This document shows positions 43,476 through 54,313 of a stretch of DNA of 64,000 nt, in pieces (within the stretch, counting starts at the first letter, position 1; the number at the start of each line of letters is the position of its first letter). Position numbers and translations under genes: made by a program. Origin of the DNA: Schizophyllum amplum (taxonomy: Eukaryota > Basidiomycota > Agaricomycetes > Agaricales > Schizophyllaceae); assembly GCA_007026445.1 (NCBI GenBank), contig VDMD01000117.1:1-64000 (forward strand), read 5' to 3'. Below the pieces are notes generated by a model. The model was given only the letters and a program-made list of their open reading frames with translations. It searched no databases and was not told where the DNA came from.

Positions 43476-46010
43476 ATGGACTTTGGCGACCGCCCAGAAG
43501 ATGTGCAGATAGCAGCGCGCGCGCTTGACGCTATGCGCGGCGGTGCCCAGGACAGCGGTGCGTATCGCTCGCGCGGGGGGCTCACAGCGAGCGCTGAACG
43601 TTATCGCTTCACAGACACGGCGTCAATAAGCACGGCCGCGATGACCTCTGACCACGAAGACGGACTCTCCGTACCTTCATCATCAACCTCAATACCCCCA
43701 CCCGACGACCCCTCCATGATGGCGAGCTCGAGCTCAGAGCTGCTTCCCCGCCTCCAGAACGCGCATCCCATCTTCGACAGCGCGCTGCGCGCGTACAGCA
43801 GCACGAAGGCGTCCTCGCGGGTCGTCAAGTTCGGCGCCGAGATGATGGAGAGCACGATCATGCGCGTGGGTGAGCGCATAGTCGGGGAGGGGATCGACGA
43901 GTTCGCCGTGCGGCAGCTGGACAGGGTGCGTTCGTGTGTTCGTCACTTTAAGCGCCGGTCTAACCACCATCACGTTAGTTGGATCGGTATAGGCGGCCCT
44001 CACAGTCATCATCAACAGAAACACCACCCATGCGAAGGAAGAAGACGCTCGATGGCACGGGGAGCGAAGTCGATTCCCCCAGCGGGGACGCGGACCGACG
44101 ATCGACGTACATGGACGCGGACGACAGGGTGGGCGGCTGGCTAGAATCAAGCAACGCGTCCCAATACCGCTCACCACCCGTCGCATCGTCTCCATCGCCC
44201 GCCCCCTCCGCCGTCCTCACCTCCGCCCCCTCCCGCCCGCGAAGCCGATCACGGAGTCGAACACCCATGAACCACACATCAGAATTGCCCCCCTCTGGCC
44301 AGGAACTCCTCCCCACATCCAACTCCCGCTGGCAGGCCCTGATCATGAGCACGCCCGGCGTCGCCGCCGCCGTCCGGCTGAGCGACGACAGCCGGCGACG
44401 TCTGCGCTTCGTTCTTGGGTGGCTCGGGGTGCGTTTTATCTCTACTTCCGTGTAGTGATGCGCGAATGCTGATGCGATATTTGTAGTACGCGACGCAGCA
44501 CATTGACGGGCAGATTTTGATCCTGCGTGACCTGATCGCGTCGCTGCAGCCGTTAACGCCGGCGGAGGGCGCACATGACCAGGCGATCGAGGGGGACGTG
44601 GGGTCTTCGTCGCAGGCGGCACAAACGCAGCAGGCGTCGCAGACGGTGAACACGATCAAGAAGGATCTGGTCACTACGGTGCGGCAGGTCGTGGGTGTGG
44701 TCAGCCAGTATGGCGGCAAGGTGATTCTCGGTATAAATAACTTATAGGATAATCATTTACCGGGTTCTATCCAGGGTGTCCTGCAACCAGACGCGCGCTC
44801 GCGAGTACGCGGCTTTATCCTCGGACTCCCCCAGCGATGGCGTATGACCGCGCAGACGCCGGGCGCCACCGCATCGTCGGGGGCGGATGGTGAGTACTTT
44901 TCCATTTCTTTTCTTCCATTTCTTTTCTGTTGGTTTTCGTCCTTTGGCTGTCGCTCACCGTCCTTGCGCAGGATACTTCCCGAGCCCGTCTTCAGGTTCG
45001 CGGAAAGCGAAGGGGAAGGCGGGGCACGAAGTCTCAGGGAGCGCCAACGCGAGCGCGACGAGCAGCCCGCGCGTGCGACCCTACGAGCTTCCCGGCCATA
45101 TCCACGCGCACTCGAGGCACTCGTCCATCGGCGCGGATAGTGAGACCGGCGTGAACGGGGGGGTGCGCGCGGCATCCCTGAACGGGGTGCGCGCGGCTTC
45201 CCTGAACGGGGTGCGCGCGGCATCCCTGAACGCGACGGACGTGCACGCCACGGATATCCACGCCACAGTCCTCGCCGCACAGCGGATCCTGGTGCTCGCG
45301 ACGGAGAGTCTGGATATGATGCGCGGGGTGACGAGCGTGGTGAAGGATAGTTTGGACCGGGCGGATGCGTGGGTGGGGAGGTTGGGGATGGCGAGTAGTG
45401 TGGATGCGGTGGGGGATGGGGATGGGGCGGGGGATGGATATGGGCGTGCGGAGGATGGACATGGGCATGCGGAGGATGGGCATGGGCGTGCGGAGGATGG
45501 GCATGGACATAGGTCGAGGGATGAGTATGCGGTTGGAAATGGGCATGGGCATGCGGACGATGGGCATGCGACCAATGAGCATGCAGGCAGGGACGCATAC
45601 TTTCACGGGAGGGAGAACTTGCACGGGAGGGAGAACTTGCACGGGAGGGAGAACTTGCACGGGAGGGAGAACTTGCACGGGAGGGAGAGCGCGGTGCGGG
45701 ATTCGGATCTCGGTGAGTGAGGTCTGCCTGTGAATATACGGAGGAGAATAATACTGATAGGACAGTCATAGCGCCGGTTGACGGTATTGGTCTGTCGCGC
45801 TGTTCGTCGACGTCGTCTTTGCGGGGATTGCTGGACTCGACGTTTCCGCGTGGGTTGGAGGGGCAGGCGAACGGGGCGCATGGTCCATCGCTAGCCTCTC
45901 AGGGCCTGTCGCCGCTGAGGAGTCCGTCTCTGGCTCCGAGGGTCGACAGGATGAGCTTGGAGGAGGAGGCGGACGCAAGACAGGATGTGAGGATGGATGT
46001 GGATAGGTAG
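43476..46010 (+). CDS. OPI1: Opi1-domain transcriptional regulator
   Basis: Opi1-family regulator; in yeast Opi1 represses phospholipid and inositol biosynthesis genes when released from phosphatidic acid at the ER. Six exons in phase: 43476-43925, 43979-44428, 44487-44720, 44775-44889, 44972-45712, 45766-46010 (744 aa). Family marks: HPIFDSALRAYSSTKASSRV and KFGAEMMESTIMRVGERIVGE (about residues 92-135), LRFVLGWLGYATQHIDGQI (about 290-310), and RSRVRGFILGLPQRW after the exon 3/4 join. The second half of exon 5 is built from three in-frame minisatellites. The donor of intron 3 (gtgatt) was chosen because it keeps the phase. An alternative start 45 bp upstream is possible (43431). Shares its promoter region with an acyl-CoA ligase. 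Confidence 0.85.
45157..45691 (+). repeat. Three in-frame minisatellites in the Opi1-like gene
   Basis: Tandem coding repeats: a 24-bp unit x3 at 45160-45231 (GVRAASLN), 15/30-bp units at 45435-45510 (GHAEDGHGRAEDGHG type), and an 18-bp unit x5 at about 45603-45691 (HGRENL). All have unit lengths divisible by three, so copy number can change without breaking the frame. Confidence 0.9.
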
Positions 46011-46484
46011 GAGAAGGTGGACGGGAGATGCACGGGGGCCCGTTGTGTGGCAAGTTGACAGATACTCGCCGCCAATTACCCGGGCTGGACGATGTTTGTC
46101 ACTGGCTTTTGATGTAACTTATATCTTGCTGTTTTTCCATCTATATACATGCATCTCTTTGTCCCATGTACCGTGTACGCTGAGGGCTCTGACTTCACCT
46201 AAGACGATTTCTGCGACGAACGGCTTCGGCTCGCCTTCCTCTTTCGATTTGCTTCCGCAGAACTTTAAAAGTTGAACATGAGTCACGTGCTTCCATCATT
46301 GATGAATCCACTCTCATCAGACCACCATGATGAGTGGCGGGCACGGCGGCGGCGGCAGCGGCAGCGCAAACGGCGTCTCCGTGCAAACGACGTTTCTCTC
46401 GCCTCACATCCGCTCGTCTTCGCCGCCAGACCTCGGCCCCCCTGAGCCCATTCCTTCTTAGGCTCTCTACTTAAATCGCACAAG
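46011..46484. other. PC-esterase upstream region
   Basis: 474 bp between the Opi1-like stop and the PC-esterase start. The last 180 bp are homologous to the flank at 31920-32080 and include a CGG-rich triplet stretch (46345-46365). No gene. Confidence 0.5.
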
Positions 46485-48413
46485 ATGCGCGGCGCATCGT
46501 CCATTCGTTACATGCTTCGCAGCGGCGGCGCCCGGGTCTGCACCCTCATCCTTATCATCGTACTCGGCACACTATACCTCCCCTCCTTCCACTTCTACGC
46601 CGAGGACGACGACGAGCTTTTCCCTACATCGGGCAATAACACTATCGGGGAGGGAGCGCCCGAGCTTGCCCCCGCGAAGGCGCTCATCGACGCGGTGCCC
46701 CCCATCCGGGCGCATCACCGCTGTCCCGCCCCCCGTACGGCGAAGGTGCACCAGATCGATCGCGCGCGACAGCTATGCACCCCCCTCAAGAGCGCGCTGC
46801 CCGCTTTCGCGGTGTCGCTCTGCTACGAGCGCGATGCGTACGACGCGTTCACGGTCCGCGCGCGGCGGGTCGATCAGAAGGAGTGCGCGAGGCTGGAGGC
46901 GAAGGGGCCGCAGGTGGAGGACGAGCAGATGCGGGAGTGGGTGCGCAAGGAGCGCGGGCCGGATACGCTGTGGCTGCGCGTCGATGGGGCGGAGCGCATC
47001 AGCACGCAATGGAGTACATACGAAGGGGGGTGTGCATACCGGTTCGACGTGCATGTGCGGAATGCGGGGGATCTTTATGTCGACCTATGGCATGCGTATG
47101 AGGTGCGTGAAACCTACACCAGGCGGATGCAGGCTAACGAGAGGATAGGATTACCAAGGATTTGTAGAGGGACAACACATGCGTGCACTCCCTTGGCCAC
47201 CGCTCCTGCAGCGCCGACTCCTCGAGCAACCGATCCGTCTTCCGTGGGCGGCTTCAGACTGTCGTCCCTACACCGTCCCTCCCATCTTCGAATCCCACCT
47301 CACCGAAGTACCCGCACCCCTCACCCCCGCCGATCAAGCACTCGAAGACCTCCCTCCATGTACCGGGGACGACCCTATCCGCGGCTCGTACTACCCAGCG
47401 AACTCACTCGACGTGCTATGGCCAGAGTGGAACTACCCCCAGCCGCACGGGCGACCAGTGGGCGGGCGCTACCGATTCATGCCGCATGACTGCGAGTGGC
47501 GGCATGCCGGGATGCGGGCCTCCACCGCCCACCGCTGCACGCGGCGGCGGGAGAGCGTCTACATGCTGGGAGACAGTCATGGACGCATCATCTACGACGG
47601 CATGGTGCACAGGCTGAACGGGACGGGAGGCGTGATGCACGCTTCGGTAAGCGGAACGCGGGGATGGTGTAAATCGGTGCGCTGATTAGCAGTTCTAGCA
47701 CAAATTGGAGTTCAAGAGCGCGAAGGTCGGGCAGGTTGAGTTTGCCTTCCAATGGTGAGACGGGTTATTACTATTGCGTGCGCGGCTGTTCTGATGTTCC
47801 GCAGGGACCCCAGAGGCGAGCTCATCGCCGCCGAGCCGCAAAAGATCTGCGCAGCGCTGATTGAGCGTAAGGTCGATGTCTTCTTTGCCAGCATCGTACG
47901 TCTACCCGCTGCACCAGCAGCGCGCTATTTCTCACACCCTTTCTCTCTCTCTCTCTTCAGGCGTTCCACCTGGCCCTCGATGAACCTACGCACGTCTTTT
48001 TAGACCGACTAGAGGCGGTCTTCGATGCGGTCCACCACTGCACGAAGCCTGCCGACCGCGGCCACGGCCAGCACGGCGCCTACTCGGGCCCGCGCACGCG
48101 CGTCCTGGTCACCCCAGCTGCCGTCGCCCCGCGGCAGGACGGCGACGCGGCCGCGTCTAAGCAGAAGTCGACGAACGCGCGCCATGCATATTGGGCGGCG
48201 CTCGCTGCGCCTGTCGCCCGCGCGCGAGGGTGGGCCGTGCTTGACCAGTTCGCGCTGACGGAGCCGATGGCGTGGGAGCCCATGTTCACGGATCGTCTGC
48301 ACTACCTGTTGACGGACGCGCATGAGGCGATTGTGGATGAGGCGGTGGGGCGGACGGGTCTGTGTCCGGACGAGTAGGCCTAGGGCCCGGACAAGTGGGC
48401 TTAGGGTCGGTAT
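46485..48413 (+). CDS. PC-esterase / Cas1-type SGNH acyltransferase-like protein
   Basis: Type II membrane protein of the PC-esterase (SGNH-like) superfamily, which includes enzymes that add or remove O-acetyl groups on glycans (plant TBL proteins, fungal Cas1p relatives). Exons in phase: 46485-47102, 47149-47646, 47699-47754, 47805-47895, 47961-48413 (571 aa). Membrane anchor CTLILIIVLGTLYLP at residues 19-33. The luminal part has a conserved Trp/Cys block (RYRFMPHDCEWRHAGMR), the nucleophile block GDSHGRIIYDG (about 347) and the D-x2-H block DRLHY (532-535), so the catalytic set is complete. The C-terminal tail after DEAVGRTGL is Gly-rich. Two damaged copies lie at 31925-32210 and 51446-52345. 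Substrate unknown; a cell-wall or secreted glycan is likely. Confidence 0.85.
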
Positions 48414-48949
48414 GACATTCAAGAGGGCGGGGCTGGGTCGCGGATCTCGCAGTGGTGTATATATCTATTCGCTTTGTCTCCTTGCAATGTACTTTCATAG
48501 AGTGCTATCTCGTATTTGCTCTGCTCGTTGTCCTCCGCGCCGATGCAAAGTTGTCGCGTCTCAAAAGATTGTAAGAAGTACGACTGACCATCAAATTTCC
48601 ATATTCTCCTGCCATCTCACCCCTCGAGGCTCGCATGCCCACTCAGCGTGATGTGGCGGCTATCAGAAGCTGCAAATGAGTTCAGCTACACCCTTCGCTA
48701 TGTCTCAGAAATCCTTCAAGCATGTTTCACTGCGGCGTTACTAACGCCTCCGTCGTCAAAGTTCCCGGAGACTGTATGTAGTAAGTGAGCTTGAACCCAA
48801 CTTAAATAGGATCTTCCGCCAGCCTTAGGATGTCTTCCCAGCCTTGCTTCGGACGTCCTCTCATTCTGGACACAGCTTGGGATGTCGGAGACGGCGCGGC
48901 CTGGTCAAGGGAAGGTCATGAATGCATGACGTTCACACGTTTACATGAA
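48414..48949. other. Intergenic
   Basis: About 535 bp after the PC-esterase. It contains a short ccttgggatgtcttccc-like repeat near 48820-48850, related to 29217-29395, and no gene. Confidence 0.5.
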
Positions 48950-49255
48950 GGGTCAGAATACATTGCTCTAGAGATGCTCGGAGTCATCGGTGGCTTCGAC
49001 AATCAAGTTGTGGGTGCTGAGATCCTCTGGCGTGACCCACCCCCTCGGCAACCCTATGCCACTCTCGCATCCTGTGGCCGAGATCTCCATGCTCGCGCTA
49101 AAAACATGATTTAGTAGCGCAAATTCGGGAAGGTGGTCTTCAGAAATCGCGCGACGGTCTCCGTGTCTGCAATCGGCGCGTCGCCAACGTCCAGGTGCGT
49201 TAGGCTGCTGCACGGGGGTGGCGCGCGACCGCCGGGGCACGGCTGGATATTAGGA
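48950..49255 (-). pseudogene. F-box gene 3'-end fragment
   Basis: Minus-strand segment resembling the last about 90 codons and 3' flank of the F-box genes (cgcgcgacggtctccgtgtc at 49150-49170, then gcaatcggcgcgtcgccaac). It repeats what immediately follows in F-box gene 2 (49370-49440). It has stops in frame and no F-box; a leftover of a tandem duplication. Confidence 0.7.
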
Positions 49256-49259
49256 GGCC

Positions 49260-50988
49260 TCAGGCTTCAGGCTTCAGCCCCGTCAATTCATCGACGACCC
49301 TATGCCACTTTCGCACCCTCTGGCCGACATCATCGTGTAGCCGGTAGGAGCTATAACCCACGAGGCGCAATTTCGGGAATGTGCTCTTCATGAATCGCGC
49401 GACATGCTTCGCGTCTGCAATCGGCGCGTCGCCAACGTTCAGGTGCGTCAGACTGGCGTATGGCGATGGCGCGCGACCAGGGCCCGGCAGGAAGTCTGGA
49501 ATAGACCTCGCGTCGAGCGGTAATTCGAGCCGTGCGAGGCGCGGACAGCGGCTCGCCAGAGCCAAAAGTCCATGCAGAGTACACTCCGGATCGCCCGTGG
49601 GACACTCACAGCCGAGCCTGAAGACTTCCAAGCTTGGCCACCACTTGGCCATTTGCTCGCAGTCTGCATCAACGAGCGCGGTTTTGTGCTGAGTTATGAT
49701 GGTGATCTCGCGCATATGAGGAAATGCGGAGAGCGGGCGAATATCTCCCAGCGTGAAGGTGAAATTGCCATACGAGGGCACTTCGATGTGAAGAACGCAG
49801 AGAGAGTGATAGGGCTCAAGCTGGGAGCATATAAGGTCCAATGTGGCGAGCAGCACGCCTTTTAGAGGACCGAATCGCCCGTAATCTTCGGACGGTGCGT
49901 TGCACATATAGTCGATGAGGCGTATTTCTTCCAGCGGCGTTGGCTCTTGGGAGGGCAGAATGCGAGCGGCGCCTCCAAGCGGAAGACCCTCAATTTCCAG
50001 GCAGCGTAGAGAAGGGAAAGGTGGAAATGTATACGCTGCGGAGAGATCGTTCTCGAACTGGTGCATGTCCTTGCGGCCATAGTGCAGCGTCAGCGACTGC
50101 AGTGTAGAGTTCTCGGAAAGAGTACGCAGCATGTATATGGTAGCCTCCACGTGGAGGGTGATGTCGAGGTGTTGGAGCTCCGAACAATGTTCAAGCGCCT
50201 TGACAAAGCGGATGTCATAGCGCTTACCCTCGTCGTAGCTCGGGTCGAAAGCAGCGTAATTCCACGTTGTTAAGGGATATGGATCTTCGTGCGCGTATCG
50301 TCCCTGATCGACATGCAGACTGAGTGAATTGAGTCGTTGGAACCGAGATATGAAGTCGTCCGCATCTGGCATGAACTGCTCGACCGCTACACAGATCAAG
50401 GATGTGATGTACTGGTGCGGGATGAGGAGATGCAGCAGCTTCCCATAGAGCGCGAGCTGTTTGGGGGACGGAAAGAGCCTTAGTGAGCGGACGCCTGTTA
50501 AAAGAGGAAATTGAGGAGGTGGACAAGCGATTATGGCTTCGAGTGCGGCATCAGTGCAGGTGGATAACATCTTGTCCATGCGATAGAATTTCAGATGAAG
50601 CGCGTGCCTGATCACTTCAGACCAGTCCTCCGGACGAAGGGGGCGTGTGATGTTCTGTGAAATGTCAGTCAGAAGATATTGATAGCTATACGAATGAGCC
50701 TCACGAAGTTCTCGGGCCAAGTACGGCCCACCTTGCCGCGTCCGGAATACTGTGAGCCCTACGTTTTGTCAGCTTCGACTTTTACGAGTGGGCCGAGGGA
50801 CACACCGTTCCCTCCTCCCATGCATCTTCAGGCAAGAGCCTGAGCAGAGGCGGGAGCGTTTCAATCCCTTCCCATATCACCTGGTCCGCCTCCGGGTACC
50901 ATGTCTTGCAAACGAGTTTGAGGGAACGCACATCGGTCATGCGCAGACATCTGAAGACCTGGAGTCTCATTTCCGATATGTCAAGCAT
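49260..50988 (-). CDS. F-box/LRR-type protein 2
   Basis: Paralogue of F-box protein 1 with the same three-exon layout: 50806-50988, 50705-50758, 49260-50654 (543 aa), introns 47 and 50 nt. F-box at residues 4-41 (SEMRLQVFRCLRMTDVRSLK). The C-terminal half is LRR-like (LNSLSLHV, LQHLDITLH, LQSLTLHYG, LRCLEIEGL, LARLELPL, LTHLNVGDA). Probably an SCF adaptor; substrate unknown. It lies tail-to-tail with the intact PC-esterase and head-to-head with its decayed copy. Confidence 0.88.
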
Positions 50989-51143
50989 CGTGCGGTCCGA
51001 GAGTTGTGCGCGAAGCATGTACAGTCGAGGACAGAAAATCAGAGCTCGCGCCGACTGCGTGCACTTGGAAGTTGGAATCAACTTGACTTGAGGAAAGTTA
51101 AACTAATGTCACGCCGTCACGGTGCGACTCGGATGACGTGTGG

Positions 51144-51161
51144 CCTTCCCGTTCGGGAAGG
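51144..51161. promoter_or_regulatory. Conserved palindrome upstream of F-box gene 2
   Basis: Arms ccttcccg / cgggaagg around tt, about 155 bp upstream of the F-box 2 start, followed by ttttgttcgcg as in the other two genes. Confidence 0.6.
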
Positions 51162-51432
51162 TTTTGTTCGCGCTGCTTGGCTGGCGCTCTGCGTTCAGGC
51201 GAGAAGGTCGCCGACGCATGCGCTCACAACATCGTCCAAGGCTAAGCAAAAACATGCTTGTTGAAAAAGCTCTATGGCGCTTGGATGTTCTGTCTGCATT
51301 ATTTTACCTGATTGGAGACACGCAGTAAGTAACATCATGCACGCCGACGATCGATAGTGCTAGCTACAACGACATGGTTTGCTGAGACGATGCCTACAGG
51401 TAAATTTCAAGGATACTATGGACGTATAGTCA

Positions 51433-51510
51433 AAGGGACCCAACCTTGGCGCTCTTGGTCCTGGGTCCATTGTGGAGAACAACAGCCGCTCGGCGAATAT
51501 TGAACGGCTC
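51433..51510 (+). repeat. Short dispersed repeat before decayed PC-esterase
   Basis: Copy of the 31741-31820 repeat (agggacccaaccttggcgc, then gagaacaacagccgctcgg). It marks the same module position. Confidence 0.65.
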
Positions 51511-52345
51511 GTTACTTGCTTTGGGCGGCGCGCGGGACTGCACCCTCATCTTCATTATCATCCTCAGCACCCTTCACCTCCCCTCCTTTCACTTCTACGT
51601 CGAGGACTCCAACGACCTTGACCTTAAATCGGACTGGGCCAGCAACACTAGGGAGCGCCCGAGCTCGCCCCCGCGAAGGCGCTCATCGACGCGGCTTCCC
51701 CCATCCGGGCGCATCACCGCTGCCCCGCCAAAGCGTACGGCGAAGATGCACCAGATCGACCGCGCGCGGCAGCTGTGCACCCCCCTCACCAGCGCGCTGC
51801 GTGCGTAGAGCACATCATATCAGCACTCAATGGAGCGCCTGCGAAGGGGGTGCGCATACCGGCTCGACGTGCATGTGCGTAACGCGGGGGATCTCTACAT
51901 CGATTTATGGCATTCGTACGAGGTGCGTAAATAGGATCTACACCGGACGGATGCAGGCTAACGAAGAGACGCACAGGATTACCAAGGGCTTGTAAGTAGA
52001 GGGTCAAGACATGCGCGCCCTCCCTTGGCCACCGCTCGAGCAACCGGTCCGGCTTCCGTGGGCGGCTTTGGACTGTCGTCCCTATACTGTTCCTCCCATC
52101 TTCAAATCACACCTCACCAAAGTACCCGCACCCCCGCCAATCAATCACTCGAGAACCTCCCGTCATGTGCTGGGGACGACCCTATCCGCGGCTCGTACTA
52201 CCCTGCGAACTCACTCGACGTGCTATGGCCGGAGTGGTTTTACCCACAGCCCGGAGCCACACGGCCGACCAGTGGGCGGGCGCTACCGATTCATGCCGCA
52301 TGACTGCGAGTGGCGGCATGCGGGCATGCGGGCCATCCAGATTGA
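51511..52345 (+). pseudogene. PC-esterase pseudogene
   Basis: Decayed copy of the gene at 46485-48413. It keeps the anchor (CTLIFIIILSTLHLPSFHFY), part of the stem (TAKMHQIDRARQLCTPLTSALRA, then a stop at about 51806), an internal loss of about 60 codons, an intron-1 remnant (about 51921-51975) and the RYRF..CEWRHAGMRA block near 52280-52335, in shifting frames. Both catalytic blocks (GDSH and D-x2-H) are gone because homology stops near 52345. Cannot encode an active enzyme. Confidence 0.85.
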
Positions 52346-52521
52346 GGAAGTCCTTGACATGTTGGGGTATTTAATGGAGTGCCGCATGTATATACAGACC
52401 GTACAGCACACTGCTCTAGAGACGCTCAAAGTCATACATGACTTCGCTGCCTGAGTATCGTCGCCACTTCGGCAACCCTGTTCTACTCTCGCATCCTCCG
52501 ATCGAGATCTCCATGCTCGCG

Positions 52522-54145
52522 CTACGAGGCGTATTCTAGGTGGCGCAAATTCGGGAAGATGGTCTTTATGAATTGCACAAGAGCCTCCGTGTCTGCCCTC
52601 AGCGCGTTGCCAATACGGAGCTCCTTCAAGCTCGTATACGGCGGGGGCGCACGACCGGGTTCCGTTTGGATGTCCGGAATAGACATCGCGTCGAGCGGTA
52701 ATTGGAGCACTGCGAGGCGCGGGCAACGACTCGCCAAAGCCACAAGGCCACGCAGCGTACACCTCGTATCGCCCTCCCGACACTCATAGCTGAGCGCGAA
52801 CACCTCCAAGTTTGGCCACCAGTCGGCCATCTGGTCGCAGTCCGCATCGACCAGCACGGTGGCGTGCTCGATCGCGATGGTGATCTCGCGCATATTGTGG
52901 AATGCAGCGAGGGGGCGGAGATCGCCCAGCGTGAGGGAAAATTCGTGGTACGAGGGGCCTTGAATGTAAAGAACGCGGAGGGAGTGATATGGCTCAAGGT
53001 GAGAGCCTATGAGGCGCAACGTATTGAGCAACGCGTCTTTCGCTGGACTGGATCGCTCCTCGTCTTCGTCGATATACACGTCATGGCGATCGTCAATGAC
53101 ATATATATCTTCCAGCGGCGTGAGTGTCCGCGAAGTGAAAAGACGGGAAGCGGCTCTGAGCGAAAGTCCCTTAATCTCAAGCCGTCGCACGGAGGGAAAC
53201 GCAGGAAATGAGTAGGCTGCGGAGAGAGCCTGCTCGAACTGGTGCACGTCTTGGCCGCCATAACGCAGCGTCAGCGACCGTAGTGTGGAATTTTCGGACA
53301 GTGTGCGCAACATGTGTATGGTCACCCGCGCATGTAAGGTAAGATCGAGATGCTGGAGTTTAGAACAGCGCTCAAGCGCCTTGACAAAGCGGATGTCATA
53401 GCGTTGACTCGCATCGCGTGTCGTCACGGGGTATGAGTCCTCCCGCGCGTGCCGTCCTGCAGCGACATGCAGTGTGAGCGACTCGAGATTTTGGAAGCGA
53501 GGGATGAAGGAGTCCAGGTCTGGGACGAACTCCTCGACCGCCACACAGTTCATGGCGGTGATGTATTGGTGCGGGATCAAGAGATGTAGCAGCTTTCCGT
53601 ATAGCGCAAGCTGAGACGAGGGTGGTTCGAGCGTCACTGAGTGGGCTCCTGTCAGAAGGGGAATTCGAGGAGGTGGACAAGCGACTATGGCTTCGAGTGT
53701 GGCGTCAGTGCAGTTGGATAAGGCCTGATGAATCCGGTAGGATTTAACATAACGTGCGCGCATCATAGTCTCGGACCAGTCCTCGGGTTGGAGAGGGCGT
53801 ATAATGTTCTGTAAAAAATCAATTGAGGTCAGCCCCATAAATATAAGTAAGAGTGCACCGCACAAAGTTTTTAGGCCACGTGTAGACTTTGCCCCGTCCA
53901 AGACGGCGCGAGCCCTACAATTCGTGAGTCACGACATCGGCGGATAGAACAATATAACGTACGACATCCTCCTCCCAAGCATCTTCAGGCAAGAACCTCA
54001 GCAGCGGCGGGAGCGTTTCTATCAATTCCCACATCGCTTGATCCGCCTCCGGATACCATGCCTTGCAAACAAGTCTGAGCGGACGCACTTGGGTGATCCA
54101 TAGACATCTGAAGACCTCAAGCCTGAGCTCCTGCGAATCAAGCAT
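52522..54145 (-). CDS. F-box/LRR-type protein 3 (C-terminally shortened)
   Basis: Third paralogue: 53963-54145, 53864-53914, 52522-53808 (506 aa), introns 48 and 55 nt. F-box QELRLEVFRCLWITQVRPLR near the N-terminus, then LRR-like blocks (LESLTLHV, LQHLDLTLH, LRSLTLRYG, VRRLEIKGL, LAVLQLPL, LKELRIGNA). It stops at LEYAS, where F-box protein 1 continues with FYREHGDLDRRMREW. The same text (REHGDLDRRMRE) is still readable after the stop, so the tail was lost through a tac-to-tag nonsense change. The F-box and most repeats remain, so it may still work. Confidence 0.85.
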
Positions 54146-54273
54146 CGGGCGACGAGATGGCAGATGAGTGCGAGATGTGAAGTATAGAATATCAAATTCC
54201 GCGCTCGGGGCCGCTGACCGTCTGAATGGCAGTGAAGTGTGAGTGAAGTCACACCTGTGACGTCCTGGACGCG

Positions 54274-54293
54274 TGGCCTTCCCATTTGGGAAG
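54274..54293. promoter_or_regulatory. Conserved palindrome upstream of F-box gene 3
   Basis: Arms gccttccca / tgggaaggc around tt, about 130 bp upstream of the start. Compared with the other two copies the inner g-c pair is a-t on both sides, so the palindrome is kept although the sequence changed. A partial tandem echo (ctttgtcaaggctttgttcg) follows at 54294-54313. Confidence 0.6.
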
Positions 54294-54313
54294 GCTTTGT
54301 CAAGGCTTTGTTC

